Positions 46,495-57,000 of a stretch of 64,000 nt of DNA are shown piece by piece. A model generated the notes under the pieces. The model did not search any database. It saw only the letters and a program-made list of their open reading frames with translations, and was not told the DNA's origin. The DNA comes from Euclidia mi. Taxonomy: Eukaryota > Arthropoda > Insecta > Lepidoptera > Erebidae. Within the stretch, counting starts at the first letter, position 1. The number at the start of each line of letters is the position of its first letter. A program made the position numbers and the translations under genes. The stretch spans positions 63,507,805-63,571,804 of the forward strand of contig OX123190.2 in the NCBI GenBank assembly GCA_944739405.2, given 5' to 3'.

Positions 46495-48150
46495 GCGAGA
46501 TACTTCTACACAATAGGTTATGCAGATGATCTAACCATTCTCACCTCAGGTAAGGTACGGTACAGTGTATGACCTCACCCAACAAGTCCTACGCATAGTA
46601 GAGTATGGTAGAGTGGTGGTGTAATGAGTACGAATTATCTGTAAACCCGACCAAGACCGAACTAGTTATGTTCACACACAAACGCACGCTGGGTACGTAC
46701 CGATTGCCCAGGTTATTTAATACAGAGCTTAAGCTGTCTACCGAGTTCAAGTACCTGGGTGTCACTCTCGACAGCAAATTGACATTGAACAGCCACATGG
46801 AAAATAATCTCTATAAAGCCAGTATTGTCTTCTGGCAATGTAAGAAGATGATAGGCAAACGCGGGGCCTATCCCCCAAAATTGTTTTATGGCTCTATAAG
46901 ACAATAATACGTCCGATGTTAAGCTACGGCGCAGTAGTGTGGTGGCCGGACCACCCTAACAACGGCCGCCAACAAGCTTCAAAAGCTTCAAAGACTAGCA
47001 TGCCTGGCGGCCACGGGCTGCATGAAAACTACACCTACAGCGGCACTCGAGGTGTTGTTGGACCTGCCTCCATTGCACCTGTTCATACAACAGGATGCTA
47101 CGATGTCGGCGGTTCGGCTAAGAGCTCTGAAGCTCTGGAAAGACACCAATACACCGCACACTAGCAACTTAAATACACTCTTCAAAGAAGTTCCTCTGAC
47201 ACAAGCCATTGGCGACCGAATACCGAAACAATTTGTGTTCGACAAGAAATACAAAATCCAACTGTACGAGGATCTATACAGAGGAGCGGTTAACCACAAC
47301 GAGCTCACGATCTTCACAGATGAATCTAAGACGGATACAGGTACGGGTTTAGGAGTATTCTCCGAGGAACTAAACATCAACATCGCAGCACCGCTGGGAG
47401 CCTATAACACGGTCTAACAGGCCGAATGTTTTGGCATAAGGATCCTCTCAGATAGTATGGCTGTCCTTTCAGCCCTCAAAAGCTATCACCTCGGCACTCA
47501 CACTAGAATGCCACCAGAAACTAACAGAGGTAGGTAAACTAAACAAATTAACACTGCAATGGATCAAGGGCCACAGTGGCTCAAGAGGGAATGACGCAGC
47601 TGACGTACTTGCCAGAAGAGGGGCCACTTTAGAGGTGGTGGGACCCGAGCCCATTATTCCCCTTCCCTCTGGTTTTTATCGCAACCTGCCACCTGGTAAG
47701 AAATAGGAGCAAGACCCAGTACAACCAGTCCTGGATTGGTATCGAAACATGCAGGCAGGCCAAGGAGGCTTTTCCTGCAGTAGACGGTAAGATAGTCAAT
47801 CAAGTCCTCCGGCTGTCCAAGCAACAACTTCGGACTGTCGCGGCCGTCTATAAGGGACACGGATCCTTTAATAAGCACCTATTTACTATAGGAATCACAG
47901 GCTCTGCAGCGGGCTGTCCCGCTGCAGAGCCTGTATGGCAGCAGACGAGACGGCAGCCCACCTGCTCCTCGACTGCCCTGAGGTCTTACAGTACAAGCAG
48001 CAGCACCTTACCAGACACACCATCCTGAGGGAAGCAGTGGGCCACATCAAGAGCCTGCTGGCCTTCCTCGAAGAGCTGGATTTGCTCGAATGACAAGACC
48101 ATTCCCACCCGTACGCAGAATACACGTCAAGACGTGGAGTTGAAACAGCC
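46495..48150 (+). pseudogene. LINE with RNase H, 5'-truncated and broken
   Basis: Frames in order carry the reverse transcriptase box GYADD (about 46517-46531), thumb region 'NPTKTELVMFTHKRT' and 'FKYLGVTLDSKL', then RNase H with 'LTIFTDESKT' (first acidic residue) and 'LSDSMAVLSALKS', and a C-terminal zinc finger ('MAADETAAHLLLDCPEV', about 47935-47985). At least five stops or frameshifts divide it. It belongs to the RNase-H-bearing LINEs (I/R1/Loa-like). Confidence 0.85.
47898..47933. repeat. Perfect 16-bp inverted duplication, 4-nt loop
   Basis: Arms 47898-47913 (caggctctgcagcggg) and 47918-47933 pair exactly around ctgt. It sits just before the zinc-finger codons of the LINE remnant. Confidence 0.92.
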
Positions 48151-48227
48151 CGTGCCATCAAGTATCAAGTACTTAGGTACTAACGAGAATAATTAGTCAA
48201 GTTGTAATAAACAAACTTATGGCTTAA

Positions 48228-48807
48228 GCTGCGCGTCCACTGGATCGGAATCGGAGCGTACGGAGCGGACGGAGCGTCGTCATTTAGGTACAAAATGCCG
48301 ATGCATGCGTCTACTGCATTCGGATTCAGCATCGGCAATTTAGGTATTTTTAAAGCAGGAGGATAGTGACGAGGATATTGTTGTGATTAGATTAATTTTC
48401 GGAGAATATCATACATTATATTCTGATTTATTAGAAGATGAAAATAGATTTTATTTGCCCAATTTCGTCAAAAATATTGTCTCTCCTAAGTTGATTATGT
48501 TAATGTTCATGTTTTAGATTATAAAGTTCTTCATACCTTTTCACTAAAGTAATTAAAATAACTATTTTTGCCTACAGTTTAACGTCGCCACAGAATAAAG
48601 AGAGTACTAACGACGTCGCAAACACGACAGAACTTGAAACGCTCGGAATCCGTATGATGCGTTCACTGCGGATGACGTCATCAGCACAAATACCGGTCTC
48701 AGGCGCAGAAATGCCGATCCAGTGCACGCAGTTTCATAGAAATTAATACAAAGCAACAAATCCTTCCGCTCCGTACGCTCCGATTCCGATCCAGTGGACG
48801 CGCAGCT
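48228..48807. mobile_element. MITE with about 40-bp inverted ends
   Basis: Begins 'gctgcgcgtccactggatcg' and ends with its complement 'ccagtggacgcgcagc'. The pairing continues through 'gaatcggagcgtacggagcg'. No coding capacity and no clear target duplication. Confidence 0.85.
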
Positions 48808-48926
48808 CTAGTGTAAGATGAAGTGAAGCTACCTACAATTCAAAAAAGCGCAGTTGCTAACTAGGCAAAATAGTACACTACAAAAAAAGGTTTACTATAT
48901 CTGGAACGGGACAAGAAGTCGGCATC

Positions 48927-49182
48927 AAGGCCTATTCAAACCTGAGCGATATTCGCTGCCGCTGTGGGTAGAGGTACATACCGCGCGGGTTTCGCTCAGG
49001 TATTTGGTATCAAGTACCGCGGCTAGTTCTTACCTCTCTGAGCGAAACTCGACTACCGCGCGTTATTCTACCCACAAGGATAGCGAATACCGCTTTGGTC
49101 TGAACAGCAATATTACCGCATACCCACTGGGTTTTCTCTGCCGCAGACGGTAGCGAATACCGCTTAGGTCTGAACAGGCCTT
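48927..49182. mobile_element. Foldback MITE with repeated ends
   Basis: Inverted ends 'aaggcctattcaaacctgag' and 'cttaggtctgaacaggcctt' of about 31 bp. A further internal copy of the right end ('gcgaataccgctttggtctg', about 49084-49103) makes a second, nested fold with the left half. Confidence 0.75.
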
Positions 49183-49605
49183 CATGATGACATTTCCCTA
49201 AACCAGTATACGGAATTACCCCAACATAACTTTTTGAAGGTAAGATTGTTTTCTCGGTAGTATTTCTCGAAAATTCTATAAATTCTCTTGAAAACAAAAC
49301 TGTAAATTAAGAACATAATGGATGAAATAAAAAACACCCGAGAATTTCTTGTTTTTTACACCGAATTTTGTCGAGACTTGTGCTCTAACTTGGTTACCGC
49401 TATTACTGACACAAAAATGTTTGCGAACAAATTTTTACTTCTGTGAGATTCGTACCGTCATCTGTAATTTAATAGCAGAATCAGCAAGAGACACTGTTTA
49501 CCCGACAGCCATTATAACTGCTGTAGGTAGTTTGTAAAACGCGCAAATGAGACGTGGACGGACTTGACCCGCTGCTGGACTTGACCTTAGGTACAGATTA
49601 TTTTT

Positions 49606-49817
49606 GTTTTAAAAAGACAACTCCCGCATTAGAAATTAATCTGTGTCGCGGGGGAGTTAACAAACATACAACTAACGGACACAATGAACACCCAGACTCG
49701 AAACAACAATTTATGGATTACACAAAGTGGTGTCTCGTGTAGGAATCGAACCCACAACACTCGTCGCAGTGTCAAGCGACGAGGCGGCCGCTTTAACCAC
49801 TAGGCCAACCGTGCAGT
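49606..49817 (-). repeat. SINE family B, copy 3
   Basis: Reverse-oriented copy of 9012-9235; the B box is seen as 'ggaatcgaaccc' (about 49742-49753), and the tRNA-like end is 'ccaaccgtgca' (to 49816). Confidence 0.88.
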
Positions 49818-49849
49818 AAAATTGAAAAAAATTAAATGATGCCATTGCA

Positions 49850-50310
49850 AATATATATGGTTGTACACAAACTTTGCCTCCCTTTTTACCCTCTTAGGGC
49901 AAATTTACAAAATAAATGTATTGGTGTTTAGAAACGTAATTTGAGGACCAAATATGCAAAGTTTGGATGTAATCCTTTGAAGGAATACAAAGGTTTCATA
50001 CATATTTTGACTGCCCTTTTTACCCCCTTAGCGTAAGGATTTCCAAAAAATGTTTCTTATTCTTAACTAATTTTATTTGAGGAACCAATACCTACACAAA
50101 GTTTACAGTTAATCCATTGAAGGAATAACAAGTTTCATACAAACTTTCACTACATGTTCTACCCCCTTAGGGGCGGAATTTTCAAAAATTCTCTCTTAGT
50201 GCTCCCCTACACTCCTCAAGGAACATACATGCCAAATTTCACCTAAGTACTTACGCCCAGTAGTTTCGGCTGTAGTGTGGCTGTCAGTCAGTAAGTAACG
50301 CAAGGATTTT
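49850..50310. repeat. Repeat with three internal units
   Basis: Three diverged units of about 140-150 bp, each with 'cccttag' near the start, 'gaggaacaaat'-like and 'gaaggaat..aagtttcata' words. The end 'cagtagtttcggctgtagtg' is a common lepidopteran repeat motif. No coding capacity. Confidence 0.55.
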
Positions 50311-50858
50311 ATGTAAGTAATATATGTTTACAGTGTGTAATCTACGTTATTTTATTTGGTATATTTACTTGAGGTCTTCCTTTTTTTGACTATAGTTAAG
50401 TCATGGTGTGTCTAACTATTTTTACACGATCTGCTGATTTGCACATACTTTGGTCAGAGCGATGAAAGCAATAACCTTAAGCAGATAGTAAAATGGACGA
50501 TTTACGTGTTTATTTATTGACGATTAGGACGTTTAAAAACAAAATAAAAGCTCTTGAACTTTATAATAGGTATTTATTATTTTTATTGTATCTTATCTAA
50601 TATCACAAATTGGTTCGTTCTGGTATTTGTGTTATGTAGTTTTACACATACATTTGCTAATATTTACAAATTCAAACATGATTTGGCACATAGCTCGCCT
50701 ATCGAATTTAAAACAAGTTCATAAATAGATTTTCTATTATAACAAGTTGCACTTTCAACAACATACGCCGCCTGTGCGGAGTATATGACCTATATACAAG
50801 TTCATACTAGCACAGGCAGTCGGCGCGGGCGCGGGCGCTCGCGTCGTTCTCTGCCGCG

Positions 50859-51082
50859 CTATAACGATATCTCTGCGCCTACGATAGCTACGGCTACGGC
50901 TACGGGCGCAGGCGCAAGTGCTTCCCGCGCGTCTGGCCCGTTAAAGTCAGGTAAGCCGGCACGTAGCTGTGCTAGGCGTCTAGCGTCTAGCTGGACTCCG
51001 TTCCCCTCAACTTCGCGGCGTAGTCGAGGGTACATCGCAGTGTCGTCGGTCTGCACTTGCCGGTCTGACGAGCTGATTTTGT
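50859..51082 (-). CDS. mGluR: mGluR last exon (C-terminal tail)
   Basis: Acceptor 'tttgcccacag'; 74 codons starting 'DKISSSDRQVQTDDTAMYPR' and ending 'VAVAIVGAEISL' at a TAG (50859-50861). Frame joins exactly with the preceding exon. The region is GC-rich. Confidence 0.75.
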
Positions 51083-54000
51083 CTGTGGGCAAAGGGTAAA
51101 ATTGCTCAAATTCTTTACGGAACGGCAAGAAAATCTATTTCTATAAGGAGGCAAGGCAATGTGAAAGTTGGTGACGTAGGCAGATGCACAGAATGTTCAG
51201 AAACATAGTTTGCCTCTGAAGTCAACTTAATACTAGCTGATTGTATTATATTCAGTTAGTATTCTGGCCTACTTTTCTAATTTTGGTTTGTCTTTATATG
51301 TACCTAATAAATACCACAATAATCTTAAAGCCATTGGAAGGGGATTTTCTCATTATCACTTTAAAGACGAATGTGAGTTTGTTATGAAGCTCTGTCTTAC
51401 AAAAGAAACAGATTAGTTATAATAAATTAAGCAGTCATACCCATGTCATTGAGCGTGGACAGATCAGTGGAAGGCGTGAGGTCGGGCGCCCGTGGCAGCG
51501 GCGCGGTGCCTACAAGCGCGGCGCACACGGCGCCTCCCGCGGCGCTCCGGCCGAGGGCTCCGGTGGCCCCTGCACCACCTCCTGACCGCCAGCGCGGCGG
51601 CATCAGACTCGCTCGCACGTTCCGCTCCGGCCTCACGATGATTATGTACAACTGTAACGTGTAAGAGTACCGTGTGTAGGTAGCATAGTGTCTAATGTAT
51701 AAATTGTCTGTCTCGTAGTAATGTCTTGGCGGAAGAGAAGATATGATTCGAACACGCCTACAACCCTCTGCTGAGGCTGAGGTAAGAAAAAGGGAGTAGA
51801 GGGCAGTAATTCATTGGAGAGAACGGGGAAACCTGTTGAATAAGCGTTATTCGGACTTTTCGAATACAATACAGCAGGCGCCGATGGGTGAATCAGGGGA
51901 TCAAGTTAACCCAAAAGATCTTCATCGCAGATCGCAGCGGCACCTGGCTCGCCGTGCCGAAGTACAGCGGCACGAACGTAACGTACCTTCAGTGAAAAGA
52001 GGAAGACGAGCGTGACGCTGGCGCTGAGCGAGATGGTGACCGCCATGCTGGTGACGCGCAGCGGCACGTGGCTCGCCGTGCCGAAGTACAGCGGTACGAA
52101 CGTAACGTACCTTCGGTGAAAAGAGGCAAACGAGCGTGACGCTGGCGCTGAGCGAGATGGTGACCGCCATGCTGGTGACGCGCAGCGGCAAGTGGCTCGT
52201 CGTGCCGAAGTACAGCGGCACGAACGTAACGTACCTTCGGTGAAAAGAGGCAGACGAGCGTCACGCTAGCGCTGAGCGAGATGGTGACCGCCATGCTGGT
52301 GACGCGCAGCGGCACGTGGCTCGCCGTGCCGAAGTACAGCGGCACAAACGTAACGTACTGTTATGCGCGACCCGGAAATTAGGTTTTTAAAAAAATAATA
52401 TTTTACAAGGTTAAGACAATATGTATTGTTCATAGAAAATATATACAAGGATTTATATTGGCAGCCGACCGAATGGTTACGATCTCGGGACTCGACTGGC
52501 TTACAAAATGGCTAAATGTACTTACAAACTACATGATACACAATAAATGCTAGGTCAGCATTCTTAGCTAATGTCTGGCATAAAGGGGTACACAGACAGG
52601 GTATAACAACCCCCCGATTAAGAATAAACTTCAGGTAATAACTGAAGTTTATGTGTTAATAAAGTTTTCAAGGAAAAGTCAACCAATTCGAAGAGTAGGT
52701 GATGGGATAATTTGGGGAATTTCAACGCCAGAATCTGTTTCAGAATTTTGATTTTCTAGAGATTTCAGAGGGAACAGTTTCCCGAGTATGCCAGACTTTT
52801 TACACACTTTAAATAAAATAAAAATTATAATTAAACTTAAGATTAATATAATTACTATATTTGTATAGTAGTTTGTATACATTATAATATTGGGTTTTTC
52901 CATAATAGACTCTAAACTCTTTAACATTTCCGGGTTGTCAAAAGCAACGGAGTCCAAATCAATGTTTTTTAAGTTTACCGTTGGTAAAACAGGAGCTACG
53001 TTTACATAATTAACTTTGTTACAACAGGAGTCATTAAGTATATCTAATTTAGTCATTACAGGTTTTAAAACTAAGTTTACATTATTCTTGGATACTAATA
53101 CAAATAGTAACTCATAGGGTGTGAATTTTGTGGTGGTATGTACGGAAGTGTTGTACGTCAACATTGCAGTGTAAACGTACCGTGGCCAGTTATCCTGGTT
53201 ATCATTTGCGAAGGACTTCAGGTATTCCTTGAGCGTGGAGTGACTCCTCTCAAGGGTGCCCAGTGTTTGGGGATGATATGGGGTCGACCACAACTGTTTA
53301 ACCTTTAGGAATTGACAAGTTTTCTTAAATAAATCCGCTGTGAAGTTGGTGCTTTAGTCTGTTAATATCGTTTTAGGAATCCCAAACTGTGATATGAAAT
53401 GTATGAGGCAATCTGTGGTTTCCTCTGCAGATACACTGCGCATAGGATATGCAGCTGAAAACTTTGTGAGGTCGTCTTGCAGAGTAAGTATATATTTAAG
53501 TTTTGCAGTTCCAGATTCCGGTAAGGGGCGACGATGTCGAGTCAGACGCGTTCCAAAGGGACAGTGGATGTTGAAGTGATTTGCATCGGTGCCCGATTAA
53601 GTTTACGGAAGGCTTTATTTTCTTGGCAAGCTGAACAATTTTTTACATAATTTTCAATATCTTTCCTCATACCTTTCCATTAATATTTTTCTTTGATTCT
53701 GTTATACATTCTAACAGAGCCTAAATGACCGCAAACAGGCAAGTCATGGTTTTCGGTAAGTATCTTTTTGATTTCACTTAAGGATGGATACATTATACTA
53801 TTATGGTAAATATTTATAATAATTCCAGTGTCATGGAATATGTATGATAGCATATTATAAATTTTAACAAAAGATAAGCTTTCATAGGGGTTTTTAAAAT
53901 CAGGAATTGCTATTTCTGTTACATTTTCGTGTTGTACTAATTCATTCTTTATTTCTTTCAGGATCTTGAAGAGATCGGGTTAAGCTGTTTGGTCAAAGTG

Positions 54001-57000
54001 ATGGACTTTAACAAATAGCAACCAAACGGTTTTGTTTTGTATAGTTAATCTTTTAAATGTATGAAGTTCTCTTTCAGCATTAAGAAAATCGTCTGGATTA
54101 GCAAGGTTTCCAATAATTTCAGGGATATACGGACAGGATTCATCGAGATCTACGAACGCAGGTACTAAAATGTGACTACACTGGGCTTTAGTAAGGCTTT
54201 CATTGTGTTCTTTGATACATGTATTAAAATTTTTGTTCTTTTCCAGGTTACATTTCAGAAATTGGGAATAGTCATCCACTGCTCTCGGCGAAGTAGAGGA
54301 GGGACTCATCGCTATCTGAGGTAAGTCAGGAGTACTTCGGGTGTTAGGATTATTTTCTTCAGTAACAATATCTCGACTCTGTCTCTCGTCGTCTACAGGA
54401 AGGGAAGGAATACTTAAATTATCAAAGTCAAGGTTTAATTCACTAGAATGAGGACTTAATTCTAAAGGTCCGAGGTCAATGAAATCATCTGGCAGGCTAG
54501 CATTTTCAGGGTTTGGAAATATGGGATTTACCGGGTATCGGGATAATGCATCGGCTACAGAATTTAGTTGCCCTTTCCGGTAAACAATCTCGTAATCGTA
54601 TTCCTCCAAACGGAGGTGCCATCGCTGAAGTTTGCTACTTGGGTCTTTATGATTGAAAAGCCACCTAAGTGGGCGATGATCTGTTACTATGAAAAATTTG
54701 CGACCGTATAGGTAGGGGCGGAACGTTTTACATCCGAACAATACAGCAAGCAACTCCTTTTCAGTCGTGCTTTAGTTAGTTTCGCTTTTGTTGAGAGTTC
54801 GCGATGCATAGGCTATGGGTTTGTCTTTCCCAATAGTTCCTTGAGAAAGTACGGCCCCTAAGGCATGATTAGAGGCATCGCAGTTAAGTATGAATGGTTG
54901 CGTGAAATCAGGATATACAAGTAACGGTGCGTTAGTAAGCCTATTTTTTAATGTGTCGAATGCAACCTGTTGTTGGTTTTCCCAATTATAGGGAATATCC
55001 TTTTTAAGTAAATTCGTTAGGGGTTTAGCAATCTTGGAAAAATCTGGGATAAAACGCCTGTAGTATGAGACTAACCCAAGAAAGGATTTTATCTTTTTGG
55101 CATTTAGGAGTGGGAAATTCTGTCACGGATTTTATTTTGTCGGGGTTGGGTTTCACTCCCTCTTCGGTGATAATATGCCCTAGGTAGCCGACTTCACGCC
55201 TTAAAAATTCGCATTTGTGGGGCTGGAGTTTCAAATAGAAATTTCTCATTCTCTGGAACACTGATTTTAGGTTAGAAATGGCTGAATTCAAATCGAATGC
55301 ATACGAAACGACGTCGTCGAGGTACACGTAGCAATGAATGCCCTGCAAGCCAGATAGCGCTGTATTCATCAGTCTCTGATAGGTTGAAGGGGCATTTTTC
55401 AGCCCAAAAGGCAAATGAGTAAATTGAAAGTGTCCTTCGGGCACATTAAAGGCTGTTTTGGCTTTATCGGTTTCTTTTAAGGGAATTTGGTGGAACCCTG
55501 AGGCTAAATCGAGCGTAGAGAAGTATTTACTGCTCCCCAACTGATCCAGGATCTCTGCTATTTGTGGAATTGGGTATGTGTCACCTATCGTGACATCATT
55601 TAGTTTCCGATAGTCGATAACAACTCGCCACTTTTGAGTGTTTGAAGCGTCCATTTTCTTTGGTACAACCCAAATAGGGGACGACCAAGGGGAGTCAGAG
55701 GGTTCAATGATGTTCTGGCTCAGCATTTGGTCTATCTGTTTTCTAACTTCGGCCTTGTGGATTTCAGGAAATCTATACGATTTTGTATGGATGGGGATAT
55801 CGGTTGTGGTTTTTATCTCGTGTTCGAGGGCATATGTGCAGGTTAGATACTCTCCAGGTAAGTGAAATATGTCTGAATAATCAAAACATAATTGGTAGAG
55901 GGTTTCTTTCTCTTCATCGTTCAGATGTGAGACGCGTAATTGACTGAGAACATCTCTGGTTCTTTGAAAGTTATTTTTAGACGCAGGATTTGTTTTACAA
56001 TTATGTACGGTATTTGTGGTTTCAGAAAAGTTGGCAGGAATAGGTTTCAATTCTAAGTTAAGGTTAGATTTTAATTCAATAGGATGTTCCGATGTGTTTA
56101 CCACTGATAAGTTTACTCTATTGTTAGGCTTCACCGCAACTAGGCAATTTGCAATCAATAAATTTTCAGAATAACTCTGATCTAATATAAACCCTTCCTT
56201 TATTTCAGGGTTGGATACGGAACATTCAATGACCGTTTCAGTTCTAGGCGGTATGATATATATAGGATCGGAAAAATATAGTTTCAATTTAGAATTTCCT
56301 ATCTTTAAAATATCGTGAGTATAATCAATATTGCAAGTGAAATAACTTAATAGGTCATTGCCTATTATGCCGTCGTATGTTAAATCAATATTCTTCACTA
56401 CATGGAATTTATGGATCAAATATTTCATAGGTTTAGAGTCTGAGATATAAAGCTTAAGCGGAAAATGACCTAAGGTCGAGGTAGCCTCATCTACAGGGTC
56501 GATACCCTTGAGTCTGATTGTATCATTGATTAGTTTAGGTTTTCTTTGCAAAAAAAGACTCCTTCAGCAGGCTGACAGTTGATCCTGAATCAACTAATAG
56601 GCATAAGGGAATATCGGAAATTGTGGATTGAATTACAACGTGAGGTGATGAGCACTTATTCGGATTTGAAGTCATCTCATGAACCTTGATGGATTTAGAA
56701 ATGTTAAGTTCTCCGTTTTGGGCCTGTTTACCCTGTCGTATGACCTTGGCACTGTTGGTAAGGCCTCCGATTTGGGACTGGTTACCCTGTTGTGTGACCT
56801 TGCCAAGTTTGGCGCTATTAGTAACACCTCCGGTTTGGGGCTGGTTACCCTGCTGTGTGATCTTGCCAAGTTTGGCGCTGTTGGTAAGACCTCCAGTTTG
56901 GGGCTGGTTACCCTGTTGTGTGGTCTTAGAGGATGTTGAATCGTGAGTTATACCTCCATTTTGGGGCTGGTTACCCTGTCGTGTGGTTGTAACTAATATT

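Noticed and set aside
51922..52448. Overlapping open frames rich in R, S and A
   Set aside because: They are alternate-frame readings of the 124-bp mGluR exon copies; period and frame change explain them.
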